This document shows, piece after piece, positions 14,205 through 21,633 of a stretch of 42,138 nt of DNA. The notes under the pieces are model-generated. The model saw nothing but the letters and a program-made list of their open reading frames with translations. It had not been told where the DNA came from and made no database searches. Made by a program: the position numbers and the translations under genes. Positions within the stretch are counted from its first letter, which is position 1. Each line of letters opens with the position of its first letter. The DNA is from a virus, in IMG/VR virus record IMGVR_UViG_3300009169_000036, positions 1 to 42,138 of that record. One strand, written 5' to 3'.

Positions 14205-14541
14205 GGGGCTTGTCCTCCTTCAGGTATCCCGCTGCGCGGAGTGCTGATACGGCATTTTTATGAGCGACACTAGGCCGCAGTGAATCATGCTTTATGTAAG
14301 TGGCTGCCGTTTCTGCCACTGCCTTCAGCAGGGCGATTCGGGCCTGCTGTGTGGCGATAGCATCCTGCAAGCCGTGCGTTAGTTGTATTATTTCTAGTTT
14401 ATCCTGCTGTAATGCGCCTATGTTGTGCCGTAGTATGTGTAACTCTGGCTTCCCGCATTTGGCACACTCCATTGAAGATGGAACGATAAAACTTTTTTCC
14501 ATCGTTTCATGCGCACACCCGCTGCCGTCACCGATTTTCAT
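14197..14541 (-). CDS. Cys-motif plus coiled-coil protein (114 aa), same local family
   Basis: An N-terminal region with C9 and H11 and a CAKC pair (C26, C29) could bind zinc. A long helical stretch follows (QQDKLEIIQLTHGLQDAIA), containing ARIALLKAVAETAATY, which matches the core seen in the neighbours. The C-terminus (NAVSALRAAGYLKEDKP) is a short helix typical of phage accessory proteins. Function unknown. Confidence 0.7.
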   Translation of the reverse strand: MKIGDGSGCAHETMEKSFIVPSSMECAKCGKPELHILRHNIGALQQDKLEIIQLTHGLQDAIATQQARIALLKAVAETAATYIKHDSLRPSVAHKNAVSALRAAGYLKEDKPHE

Positions 14542-14810
14542 AGATACTCCTTCGGAATAAAAACAGGGATGCTGGAGTTCATCTCATCCTCAATATAGAC
14601 AATCTGTGCATCAAGATACCGCCCACCGTAATCATTGCCGCTTTTAAGGTCATGTATAAACTCTTGGCCCACATACCCGACTATCACAGGCATCTTGGCT
14701 ACTTCTGCCTCCAGCAGGGTGATGCGGTTTCGTAACACCGTTATGAATTCGCCTCTTTCCTTAATGATGTTAAGTAAATCACGCTCACGCTGTGTTTCGT
14801 AAGTACTCAT
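14538..14810 (-). CDS. Coiled-coil hypothetical protein (90 aa), same local family
   Basis: The N-terminus is helical (ETQRERDLLNIIKERGEF), and NRITLLEAEVAKM is the diverged family core. The C-terminal half is beta-like (VIVGYVGQEFIHDLKSGND; YLDAQIVYIEDEM) and unrelated to the neighbours. This shows a common helix attached to different domains. Function unknown. It overlaps both adjacent genes by 4 bases. Confidence 0.7.
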   Translation of the reverse strand: MSTYETQRERDLLNIIKERGEFITVLRNRITLLEAEVAKMPVIVGYVGQEFIHDLKSGNDYGGRYLDAQIVYIEDEMNSSIPVFIPKEYL

Positions 14811-15076
14811 TCTGTTGCTGCGAATACGTGAAACACGAGTACGCCCTCAGCCCGCTGATATGTGCCGATGTATTTACCGGGAGCGTCGGTGTCTTGGCCT
14901 GTGCCGACCGTATTAATTATCTGCGGTGTTTGTTCTATTTCATTGGGGTCTACTAAAGCCCACAAGGTGGGAACGTCTTGCTGCATCTGGATAGTTAATA
15001 GCGTAGCTCCTTTGGGCATCCAGACTGTTTGTTTGTTGGCGGTGTATAACGGGTATTTCCAAACTTGTTGTGTCAT
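14807..15076 (-). CDS. DUF7352-like phage protein (89 aa)
   Basis: The pattern V-W-K-Y-P-L ... W-M-P-K-G-A-x-L-L-x-I-Q-x-Q ... L-W-A-L-V-D-P ... G-T-G ... Y-I-G-T-Y-Q ... V-L-V-F-H-V-F is that of the small beta-rich DUF7352 family, which is widespread in phages. The fold is complete in length. Its role is not known; it is usually found among small early genes, as here. Confidence 0.75.
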   Translation of the reverse strand: MTQQVWKYPLYTANKQTVWMPKGATLLTIQMQQDVPTLWALVDPNEIEQTPQIINTVGTGQDTDAPGKYIGTYQRAEGVLVFHVFAATE

Positions 15077-15222
15077 TTGTCTTTCTCCTTGGTTGGGTGG
15101 TCATATACTTTTCGGAAGCCTCTCTCCCACCCATCTAACCATTCCTTGTTTTTACCTTGTGCGGCGTATTTCTTGCGCAGTTTGCGCACTGCTGCGTCCA
15201 CTTTGCTGATTGTGAGTTTCAT
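15073..15222 (-). CDS. Small basic hypothetical protein (49 aa)
   Basis: MKLTISKVDAAVRKLRKKYA is followed by NKEWLDGWERGFRKVYDHP, two helices rich in K, R and W. The ATG at 15220-15222 overlaps the stop of the membrane-protein gene. It could bind DNA or a host protein through its basic helix, but no family is recognised. Confidence 0.65.
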   Translation of the reverse strand: MKLTISKVDAAVRKLRKKYAAQGKNKEWLDGWERGFRKVYDHPTKEKDK

Positions 15223-15380
15223 ATTCTTTTCTTGATCCGTCCTCGGCTTTTGGCTGGGTCCCAATCATCACGGAGGCGTAAATGTTTCCAATCACCTACA
15301 TGGACGCTGCGGATGAGTGCGTAGATGAGGGGAACGATGATGATGAGCACAATGATTGTGAGAATAAGTATGTCGATCAT
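15219..15380 (-). CDS. Small membrane protein (53 aa)
   Basis: The N-terminal MIDILILTIIVLIIIVPLIY is a clear transmembrane helix. It is followed by a basic cytoplasmic tail with WKHLRLRDDWDPAK and RGRIKKRI. It is translationally coupled on both sides by ATGA overlaps. This is the second single-pass membrane mini-protein of the early region. Confidence 0.7.
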   Translation of the reverse strand: MIDILILTIIVLIIIVPLIYALIRSVHVGDWKHLRLRDDWDPAKSRGRIKKRI

Positions 15381-15649
15381 TTTTTCCCCTCGCGGACTAT
15401 TCCTGCTGTTTGTCGTGCAACTTCGAGTGTGATCAGGCGTTCGATAGCAGCCATATCGAGGTTTTTTACGATGTCGATGTAGTGTTCTTCTACTAATCGT
15501 TCCACAGTACGTTTAACGAAGTCTTTATTTATCTCGGCGATGAGGGTAGGTGTAAGGGCAGTGAGTGAATCTACGCCGTAGCGCATGTGCGTTTTTCGGG
15601 CGTACTCATCATAAACGATATCTAATTCAACTCGCGCTATGTTACTCAT
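15377..15649 (-). CDS. Hypothetical protein (90 aa)
   Basis: A beta start (ARVELDIVYDEYARKTHMRY) is followed by helices (LIAEINKDFVKRTVERLVE; IVKNLDMAAIERLITLEV). No cysteine motif or membrane segment is present. It directly follows the primase-helicase gene with a 4-base overlap, so it may be a replication accessory protein, but this rests on position alone. Confidence 0.65.
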   Translation of the reverse strand: MSNIARVELDIVYDEYARKTHMRYGVDSLTALTPTLIAEINKDFVKRTVERLVEEHYIDIVKNLDMAAIERLITLEVARQTAGIVREGKK

Positions 15650-18012
15650 AGTGGGGTCCCGTATTTGTCTACTTCAATAATTGTGCCGGGAGGATGTTGT
15701 GGCACAGTTTTCATCACGCCGTATTCACGTTGGGTTTTGGCAAACCATTCGCTGCTGTCACGCCAGTCCACGGTTATGCCGCGCTGTGCTGTACCGTCTA
15801 TGCGATTCACGCTGATTTTCAGGCCGTGGTGCCTGAGATATTTGGAGAACTTGGCAGGTGTGGCAGGTACGTGACCTACTGTCGCTTCAAATATGACGCG
15901 CAGCTCCTCGCGTGTGAAGCGGTCGCGTCCTTCACAGACCACCTCTCGTATCAGTTTGTTGTAGCGCTGGACGATGATCTTGTGGTCGAGGTTCATGATG
16001 TCTTTGTCGTCTTCACAATATCCGTACAGCACATGTGCGCGTCCGAGGATCAGTGCGTTAGCTATCTCATCTACGGAGGTTTCACTCAATGCCTGCATGT
16101 CCACCTTGGCGGAGGTCAAGCCTGCTGTTTGTGCTTGGCGTTCGTTAACTGGATAGATGAGCAGGTGGTGCATGAAGGCAGGTAGTTCAGTGGCGATGGT
16201 GTCGAGTTCAGTTTCGCTGATAAGCAGAGGGTGTAGTTGGTAGTCTGCTATGTTAAACCGTCGGTCAGTCATTTCTACGATGATTGGATTGCGTTTGTTG
16301 GAGCTGAATATCCAATTTGTCCTGTTGGGGACTTCGATCACGTTGGCGTACATCTTGCGGATGGAGATGGTGGGTTCCGTCATGTAGTTCTTGATGTCTG
16401 CCATGATCTGCTGGTCTTTGCGTGATTGAGGGATGTCCACTTCGTCCACGTTGACCAGCTGTGCGCATTCGAGGAAGCCGTTGTAGCTGTCCTCGAAGTT
16501 GGCTGTGCGCATCTGCACGGCGTTCTTGTAGCCTATGAGAGGTCTGAGTATTCGGTGGAAGAGGATGCCTTTCCCTGTGCCTTGAGAACCATGGAACACC
16601 CAGCCTGTACCTGACGCTTGCTTTGTCTGGACGACAAAAGCGAGCCAATTGGTGAAAAGGGCAACATTATCTGTTCCGAGAACGTGTTCAATGATTTTGT
16701 CGATCGTGGGGGTGGGATTGGAATTGGGGGCATGGTTTCTTTCCAGTTCAGATTGTACGTACAGATTGATTTCTTTGGCCTCTTTGTTGACTCGGGGGCC
16801 TTCAAAGTGTGGGTTGTGTGTCAGGCGGTAGGTGGGCAGCGTCTCCAGCTCGATGTTGTATTCAGCGAGGAAGTTGATGGCGTCGGTTGATTTTCGTGCC
16901 ATGTGCAGTTCAAGGTCGTCTTTGGTTTCGTCGTAGAAGCCGTTGTATACGGCTCCGTCCTGCAGGCCTCTGAAAGCAATGGCGGTGCGGCCTCCGGCTT
17001 TCTCTTGGCCTGTCTGTATGGCCATGAATGCGTAGTAATCAGGGAGTAATTCTTCAGTCCGGTAGGTGGGCTCGCCTTTGAAATTGAAAATGAATTCGAA
17101 ATTGTCTGTGGGGTGGTAGTACGCCCAGCTATCGCCGCCGTTGAAGTTGAAATAGGTGAAGCCTCTGTCCTGTTTGACGTCTGTGATCTTAGCATGGCTT
17201 GGATTGGGCAGGTATAATACGTTGGTGCCTTTCAGGTTGAAATAAGTCGACCGCTTCTTCTCCAGTCCAATGTCTTCTCTGAGTTTGTTGATGATGGTGA
17301 TTTCGGTCTTCTTGATGGTTTCAGGATTGAGGGCGTCCAGCTCCAAAATCGCTGTAGGCACCACGTTGAACTGGCCTTGGTGGTAGGTGATGCGAGGTGT
17401 GGTGATGGTGTCGACGTAGGGTGGGTGTACGTCCGGGGGTGCTATGTAGAGGATTTTGTCGTTCTGGCAGGTGGTGATATCGAGCCCAAAACGTAGTGCT
17501 AAATTTGACGCAGTTAGGCGTAAATCAGCATTAAACGTCGTGAAGTTCTTCTGTTTCAGCCACAGTTTCACTTTGTGGGGGGATACGGGTTCGGACAGCA
17601 TGACGAAGATGTGGGCGTTGAAGGCTGGGTCGACTTGGCCATGGAGGCTCAGAAATGCGCTGGATGACCACTGGGTGACGTAGGAATAATCGCTAAGGCC
17701 GAGGTCAGCCATGAAGGCATCAGCGTCTGCGACTCCGGTGAGGCCATCAGCGTCGAAGCACAGCCACGGTGTGTGTTTATCTCTGTCCGTGGTACCTGCA
17801 CGGCTTTCGTTGACCAGAGGGCGTTCTAGGGTGCCTTTAAGGAGGCAGTTACCGATGGCTGCCTGTGCGTTGAGCATGAGTTCGAAGTTTTTGAGGGTGG
17901 ATACAGCCACGGTGAGGGAGGTGAATTCGTATGCAGCGGGGTAGGAGTGTTTGCCTTGTTCATTGAACGTTTTACGGAGGGGTATGGCAGCTTTGAGGAA
18001 GGTTATTTCCAT
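15646..18012 (-). CDS. Primase-helicase (AEP-like primase fused to D5/SF3-type helicase)
   Basis: 788 residues from the ATG at 18010-18012, which has an AGGG site 8 bases upstream. The N-terminal part has FD87AD89G and H134 in NAHIFVML, consistent with the DxD and histidine motifs of archaeo-eukaryotic-type primases. The C-terminal helicase has Walker A GSQGTGK481G, Walker B VNVD523E524, and the sensor/arginine block IFSSN572 ... DRR585F, as in DUF5906/D5-like phage helicases. The protein would prime and unwind at the origin. It is the first gene after an AT-rich gap with repeats, consistent with an adjacent origin. The helicase call is strong; the primase call is moderate because the motifs are partly diverged. 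Confidence 0.88.
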   Translation of the reverse strand: MEITFLKAAIPLRKTFNEQGKHSYPAAYEFTSLTVAVSTLKNFELMLNAQAAIGNCLLKGTLERPLVNESRAGTTDRDKHTPWLCFDADGLTGVADADAFMADLGLSDYSYVTQWSSSAFLSLHGQVDPAFNAHIFVMLSEPVSPHKVKLWLKQKNFTTFNADLRLTASNLALRFGLDITTCQNDKILYIAPPDVHPPYVDTITTPRITYHQGQFNVVPTAILELDALNPETIKKTEITIINKLREDIGLEKKRSTYFNLKGTNVLYLPNPSHAKITDVKQDRGFTYFNFNGGDSWAYYHPTDNFEFIFNFKGEPTYRTEELLPDYYAFMAIQTGQEKAGGRTAIAFRGLQDGAVYNGFYDETKDDLELHMARKSTDAINFLAEYNIELETLPTYRLTHNPHFEGPRVNKEAKEINLYVQSELERNHAPNSNPTPTIDKIIEHVLGTDNVALFTNWLAFVVQTKQASGTGWVFHGSQGTGKGILFHRILRPLIGYKNAVQMRTANFEDSYNGFLECAQLVNVDEVDIPQSRKDQQIMADIKNYMTEPTISIRKMYANVIEVPNRTNWIFSSNKRNPIIVEMTDRRFNIADYQLHPLLISETELDTIATELPAFMHHLLIYPVNERQAQTAGLTSAKVDMQALSETSVDEIANALILGRAHVLYGYCEDDKDIMNLDHKIIVQRYNKLIREVVCEGRDRFTREELRVIFEATVGHVPATPAKFSKYLRHHGLKISVNRIDGTAQRGITVDWRDSSEWFAKTQREYGVMKTVPQHPPGTIIEVDKYGTPL

Positions 18013-18410
18013 GTTGGATACCCTGTTGTTGTGTCTGTCAGTTGGGTCATGGAGCATACACCGCTGTGGTGGTTGTTGGGAAGTGTTTCGTTTTTTACAC
18101 TTTTGTTTTGGTGGTGTAACAGTCGGCAGGCCGCGAAAACACTGGTGGTGTTACTCTTGTTACAGTTATTACTCATTTCTTATTCATATATAAAATACTT
18201 CTAAAGGGTAAAATGGGTGAAAATGAGTAAATAAACTTTTTTTCCTATAGTAATACGCAATTGAAAACTGTAACGCTGTTTTACTTGGTTTTATTTGGAT
18301 AAATCCAAGAAAAATTTTAACTTCTTTTTTGTTTTCAATAGGTTAGGGCGTTACGAATTTACTTTCCAGAAAGTGAAACGCCAGTGTGTGTCTACTTTCT
18401 GGCCTGAGGT
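18013..18410. other. AT-rich non-coding region with repeats: candidate replication origin and primase promoter
   Basis: No supported gene. The stretch about 18180-18360 is strongly AT-rich. GTAAC/GTTAC sites occur at 18116, 18150, 18159, 18270 and 18350, several within CTGTAAC or GGTGGTGT(A/T)AC. Inverted pairs are ATTGAAAAC 18260-18268 with GTTTTCAAT 18331-18339, TTGGAT 18295-18300 with ATCCAA 18303-18308, and CCAGAAAGT 18366-18374 with ACTTTCTGG 18394-18402. The primase gene starts right after it and a terminator precedes it, so a promoter must also be here. Origin function is inference. Confidence 0.45.
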
Positions 18411-18454
18411 AGCAAAAAGAGACCCATCACTGGAGGCGAGTTCAGTGATGGGTC
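18411..18454 (-). terminator. Strong rho-independent terminator
   Basis: A perfect 12-bp stem, GACCCATCACTG (18421-18432) with CAGTGATGGGTC (18443-18454), has a 10-base loop. On the minus strand it is followed by CTCTTTTTGC. It lies 7 bases after the 47-aa gene and ends the 20.9-18.5 kb unit before the primase. Confidence 0.92.
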
Positions 18455-18461
18455 AATGGGC

Positions 18462-18605
18462 CTAGCGGGTATAGCGTTCGCCATTTTGGCCGACACCTCG
18501 CTTGCGGCTGATGACCAGCGCACGCGGACGATGACGGTTGGCGGGTTTGGACAGGTGTTCTCCGTACTGCTTCTTTCGGCTCATGAAGATATTCTCATTG
18601 CGCAT
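18462..18605 (-). CDS. Small very basic protein (47 aa)
   Basis: The protein starts MRNENIFMSRKKQYG and continues with HRPRALVISRKRGVG; about a third of the residues are K, R or H. GGAG 8 bases upstream supports the start. A terminator follows at once, so this is the last gene of its unit. The composition suggests nucleic-acid binding. No family is recognised. Confidence 0.65.
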   Translation of the reverse strand: MRNENIFMSRKKQYGEHLSKPANRHRPRALVISRKRGVGQNGERYTR

Positions 18606-18740
18606 ATCACTGTCTCCGATTGATGGGTTGTGAGCCAGTTTACCGCGTCATGGCTCAGGACGGTTAGGATGCTGGTGCTACGGATTTGAACCGTTCTGCT
18701 AAATGCGACGATCGTACGCTTCTCGCAACCCAGCAATCTG
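18606..18740 (-). ncRNA. Structured 135-base leader with tRNA-like arm
   Basis: No gene fits here. On the minus strand TGCTGG (18730-18735) and CCAGCA (18670-18675) can pair and enclose ACGG-TTCAAAT-CCGT (18680-18694), which looks exactly like a tRNA T-arm. Further on, TGAGCCA and TGGCTCA form a 7-bp hairpin. The closed element is 66 bases, with no normal D-arm or CCA end, so I do not call a tRNA. It may be a decayed tRNA or a structured regulatory leader of the 47-aa gene. Confidence 0.35.
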
Positions 18741-19637
18741 TCAGTACTCAGTGACAAACTGGCGTCCAGTCAGTTCTTCGTACACGAATTCGATCAGGGT
18801 CTGATCGGCTTCCGCTTCTGTGCGGTCGTTTGGTTTGGTGCGCAGGCCTGTGCGACGGATGTCCAGTTTGGCCCAGCGGTGAGCCAGCTTGTCCACCATT
18901 TTCGTGTATAGGGCATCTACCGCCCAGTCTGGGAGATCACCGAATCCACGATCCTGATGGACTCGCAGGTCATCACAGAACTGGATTGCAGCTTGTCCAG
19001 TCTCACTCAGTTGTCGATGCTGTTTCACTGCGTCCTCCAGTTGCAGTTCACAGAATTCACGCTTGCTGATACCCGGACGCTGCCCTTGTGCGATACGGGC
19101 ATCGTAGTCTTTTTCGAAGCTCGCAGCGGTGGGTGGATTGCTGGTCATGAACTCCAGCGTTGATTCCATACTGGAGGGTTCCAGCATGTCATCGTACATC
19201 GTCGTCCTGAGCAATTCGTTCAGAGCGATGAAAGCAGGCAACGTGGGAGCGTAGTCACCGTCTTTCTCATACTCGTCCATCTGCTTTGCGATGAGATGGT
19301 CATATTCGTCACGGCCATCGGAGGTCAGTTCGAATTCACGGGGCAGAATTCTCAATGCCATGCGGATACACTGCATGTTGAGGAAGAAGCGCCACGAATT
19401 CAGTACGCTGATCTTCGTGAATTTGTCCAGTTCCATTACGAGATCAATGGCAGTCTTGATATCGAAGTCAGTTTTTTCAAATCCGACATCGAGATTGCGC
19501 TTGGCTGCCATTTCTTCTTTCAGCCGTTCGAGTTTGGTGATGGGATTCCGTACAACAATGTCGGTGTCCATCGGGAGAGTGATGTTCGCTACAGTTTCAT
19601 CACGGTGCTGTGCAGGGGTCATTACTGATGTGGTCAT
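18741..19637 (-). CDS. Hypothetical early protein (298 aa)
   Basis: Mostly helical and acidic, without membrane segments or zinc motifs. Notable parts are ITKLERLKEEMAAKRNLDV near residue 35, WRFFLNMQCIRMALRILP near 85, and a C-terminal helical block with DWAVDALYTKMVDKLAHRW. It is the largest gene of its unit and overlaps the small gene upstream by 4 bases. No known family is apparent to me. Its position in a short unit near the presumed origin suggests an early role, perhaps in replication control or host takeover, but this is only positional inference. Confidence 0.75.
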   Translation of the reverse strand: MTTSVMTPAQHRDETVANITLPMDTDIVVRNPITKLERLKEEMAAKRNLDVGFEKTDFDIKTAIDLVMELDKFTKISVLNSWRFFLNMQCIRMALRILPREFELTSDGRDEYDHLIAKQMDEYEKDGDYAPTLPAFIALNELLRTTMYDDMLEPSSMESTLEFMTSNPPTAASFEKDYDARIAQGQRPGISKREFCELQLEDAVKQHRQLSETGQAAIQFCDDLRVHQDRGFGDLPDWAVDALYTKMVDKLAHRWAKLDIRRTGLRTKPNDRTEAEADQTLIEFVYEELTGRQFVTEY

Positions 19638-19840
19638 GATTTGTTGCCTCGTTGGATTTTGATGTTTAGGTTGATTTTGATGTTGTATTCTGATTCTTCC
19701 TCTTCGAAGAGTATCAGGATATCAACAGGGTTTGCGACAGAGACTGCTGCGCCCCAGCCGTGCAGTTCACACTGTGCACGGACAGCTTTTTCCAGTTTGG
19801 ATTGTATGAATTCCTCAGTATCGACTTCCGGTCGTTCCAT
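19634..19840 (-). CDS. Small hypothetical protein (68 aa)
   Basis: It starts MERPEVDTEEFIQSKLEKAV, a helix, and has a core VANPVDILILFEEEESEYNI followed by a strand-like repeat, KINLNIKIQRG. This looks like a small alpha/beta domain. It overlaps the 298-aa gene by 4 bases and the upstream gene by 26. Function unknown. Confidence 0.65.
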   Translation of the reverse strand: MERPEVDTEEFIQSKLEKAVRAQCELHGWGAAVSVANPVDILILFEEEESEYNIKINLNIKIQRGNKS

Positions 19841-20057
19841 TTTTGCACGCCTCCGTCGCTTGCTTCATCATGTCCTGCAGGATAGTGTCGATGTCTTTGT
19901 TCGGTGTATGCAGTCCTTCAGCTGCGTTGATGATGATATCGAGTCCTACATGGATCGTAGCCAGTTGTATCTTGGCTTCGTGGATGTGTTCTACAACCAG
20001 CATCCCCAATGCGATCGATATTTGGCGATCAATTTCTTTTAACAGGTCAACATTCAT
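19815..20057 (-). CDS. Small helical hypothetical protein (80 aa)
   Basis: Almost entirely helical: NVDLLKEIDRQISIALGML, IHEAKIQLATIHVGLDIII, then DIDTILQDMMKQATEAC. No recognisable family; the helical pairs could form a bundle or bind a partner. It overlaps both neighbours by 11-26 bases, consistent with coupled translation. Confidence 0.65.
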   Translation of the reverse strand: MNVDLLKEIDRQISIALGMLVVEHIHEAKIQLATIHVGLDIIINAAEGLHTPNKDIDTILQDMMKQATEACKNGTTGSRY

Positions 20058-20187
20058 TGTCTATCTCCTCAATGAGTGCCCAATGCCATAAAGTGTAATG
20101 GCATACATATAAACGTGTTGTGATGCGGAAGAAGTAATACCGCTTCGGTTTGATGTGCCAGCTACGTGTCCAGACGATTTGCTTCAT
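20047..20187 (-). CDS. Small aromatic-rich protein (46 aa)
   Basis: MKQIVWTRSWHIKPKRYYFF is followed by TRLYVCHYTLWHWAL, very rich in W, Y and H, with a short acidic end. GGAG 7 bases upstream sets the start at 20187. It resembles a tiny beta-barrel or beta-hairpin protein, but no family is recognised. Confidence 0.55.
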   Translation of the reverse strand: MKQIVWTRSWHIKPKRYYFFRITTRLYVCHYTLWHWALIEEIDNEC

Positions 20188-20420
20188 ATCATTTCTCCAT
20201 CGTATTTGAAGCCACTGCAGTAGCTGCGACAATCATCATTACTGTATACAGGGATTAGTTTTTTATTTATCCGGTCGCAGTACATCTCGATAGTTATGTC
20301 TGTATCATAGAGTCCGTCGTCAAAATTATTTATTACACGGCAGGCCTCGTTTTTTGACATTTTCACGAGTTTGAGGAAGTCGTAATTGCGGAAGAATTTG
20401 ACGCGTATTTTATTTTTCAT
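20184..20420 (-). CDS. Small hypothetical protein (78 aa)
   Basis: MKNKIRVKFFRNYDFLKLVK is basic; the middle (ACRVINNFDDGLYDTDITI) and the end (VYSNDDCRSYCSGFKYDGE) are polar with three cysteines. GGGAG 8 bases upstream supports the start. It is coupled to the next gene. Function unknown. Confidence 0.65.
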   Translation of the reverse strand: MKNKIRVKFFRNYDFLKLVKMSKNEACRVINNFDDGLYDTDITIEMYCDRINKKLIPVYSNDDCRSYCSGFKYDGEMI

Positions 20421-20623
20421 GTGAATTGCTCCCACGAAATCGGTACAACGAAGCCTTCTGCACGCATTTTGGCTTCTTGTTCAGTCATCATTTCGAGTAA
20501 GTATTGTTTGGCTTGTTCCAGTGCGTGCAGTTGCGACAATACGATACCCAATTCAGTGTTGTAATCGAGCCACTGATTGTTGGCTGTTTTCATGCGATCT
20601 GAGATTGTTTTATATTGTCTCAT
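20417..20623 (-). CDS. Small coiled-coil protein (68 aa)
   Basis: The centre is one long helix (LGIVLSQLHALEQAKQYLLE, MMTEQEAKMRAEG), followed by VVPISWEQFT. It is likely to dimerise through the helix. It overlaps the membrane-protein gene upstream by 4 bases. No family is recognised. Confidence 0.65.
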   Translation of the reverse strand: MRQYKTISDRMKTANNQWLDYNTELGIVLSQLHALEQAKQYLLEMMTEQEAKMRAEGFVVPISWEQFT

Positions 20624-20868
20624 TTCACTGCCCTCCTGAAGATGACAGGGAATAACAGACTACACAGTGCAGCTGCAATCATGGCACTGAAGCCTCCTGC
20701 CATGCTGCCGCCATGCAGACTGAATACGAGCCAGAAGATGAACATGTCCAAGCCCACGCTTACGAGCTTGCCATGACACAATTTGTACCAAGTCAGTGCC
20801 AAGCCTATGAACATGAGCACGCCATAGACCAACGGCATGAAATCAATATGCGATAAGAAGACATTCAT
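20620..20868 (-). CDS. Small multi-pass membrane protein (82 aa)
   Basis: From the ATG at 20866-20868 (GGAG 6 bases upstream) the protein has about three hydrophobic helices: FMPLVYGVLMFIGLALTWY, LDMFIFWLVFSL and a Gly/Ala-rich SAMIAAALCSLLFPVIF. It ends RRAVK. It heads the 20.9-18.5 kb unit; the 140-base gap upstream must hold its promoter. It resembles phage inner-membrane proteins of unknown role. Confidence 0.7.
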   Translation of the reverse strand: MNVFLSHIDFMPLVYGVLMFIGLALTWYKLCHGKLVSVGLDMFIFWLVFSLHGGSMAGGFSAMIAAALCSLLFPVIFRRAVK

Positions 20869-21008
20869 ATCATTCTCCAATATTTCAAAAAGGGCATGTA
20901 CAACACACGCCCAACTCACAAACACTTACCTAACAAAACACCCACCACACCTGAAGTATTCGCATACTGTGTGTTGAGTTCCTGGTTCTTTGTACACCGG
21001 ACAGCATG

Positions 21009-21039
21009 AAAAAACCCCGAAGTGGCAACCACTCCGGGG
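21009..21039 (-). terminator. Rho-independent terminator
   Basis: On the minus strand CCCCGGAGTGG, a 3-base loop and CCACTTCGGGG form an 11-bp stem with one mismatch-like G-T pair. It is followed by six T residues (plus-strand A run 21009-21014). It ends the 124-aa gene unit. Confidence 0.9.
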
Positions 21040-21045
21040 TCGAGT

Positions 21046-21102
21046 TCAAGCAAACAGCAGCTCGATCACTGCATCATCCAAATCCAGCGTCGCCTCGCTC
21101 AT
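21046..21102 (-). CDS. Possible 18-residue peptide
   Basis: MSEATLDLDDAVIELLFA starts with an ATGA overlap on the stop of the 124-aa gene and ends 7 bases before the terminator. The coupling and the acidic, regularly patterned sequence are suggestive. The length is too short for confidence. Confidence 0.35.
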   Translation of the reverse strand: MSEATLDLDDAVIELLFA

Positions 21103-21473
21103 GCGGTGAACAGAGCCAAGAGATTGGTGATCTGCTCGGCAGTCTTCGGGGCTGCGGCACTGGATGCAGTCTCCAGACTCCGGTAGAAACTGACAGGGCC
21201 TGAAGCGTCCTTGCGGCGGCCCAGTTTCAGGACTTCCTTGCCCCACTTGATTTCAAGCTTTACGGGCTCGCCAGCCTCATCGACGTCAGAACCGACGATC
21301 TTCAATGCTTTGCCGTCCAGCGTGAGCTTGGCGCTGGGCTTATCAGCGAACGCGGAAACACGAGCCGGTTTCTCCATTGCAGGCCCGTCGAGTACGAAGT
21401 CAACGCGATTGGCGGCGAGGAATGCGGTGATTCCCAGTTGCTTGGTTTGGAACTGTGCGGTCTTAGTAGCCAT
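21099..21473 (-). CDS. Hypothetical early protein (124 aa)
   Basis: The sequence is MATKTAQFQTKQLGITAFLA, then several beta-like stretches (AKLTLDGKALKIVGSDVD; EPVKLEIKWGKEVLKLGRR), and an Ala-rich C-terminal helix (AAPKTAEQITNLLALF). GGAG 8 bases upstream fixes the start. It has its own promoter region and terminator, so it is expressed as a short separate unit close to the divergent control region. No family is recognised. Such isolated, well-expressed small phage genes are often early host-takeover proteins, but that is inference. Confidence 0.75.
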   Translation of the reverse strand: MATKTAQFQTKQLGITAFLAANRVDFVLDGPAMEKPARVSAFADKPSAKLTLDGKALKIVGSDVDEAGEPVKLEIKWGKEVLKLGRRKDASGPVSFYRSLETASSAAAPKTAEQITNLLALFTA

Positions 21474-21633
21474 AATCTATACTCCGAGAAAAAGAAAAAT
21501 TCAGGAGAGCTATGCAGCCCCCCTGTCCAAAAACGACGACCTAACGTCCCCGCGCACGATCTACAAAGCATATATGGACAGGGTAAAGAAGACCCTGTGG
21601 TGTGTACCGTACCCGGCGGTACAACATACAGCA

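Noticed and set aside
17947-18204. 85-codon plus-strand open frame with hydrophobic segments
   Set aside because: Overlaps the primase start antisense and runs into the AT-rich gap; the hydrophobic appearance comes from T-rich DNA. No ribosome site is visible.
18666-18740. tRNA gene
   Set aside because: A T-arm-like hairpin and acceptor-like pairing exist, but the element is only 66 bases, with no acceptable D-arm, anticodon arm or CCA end.
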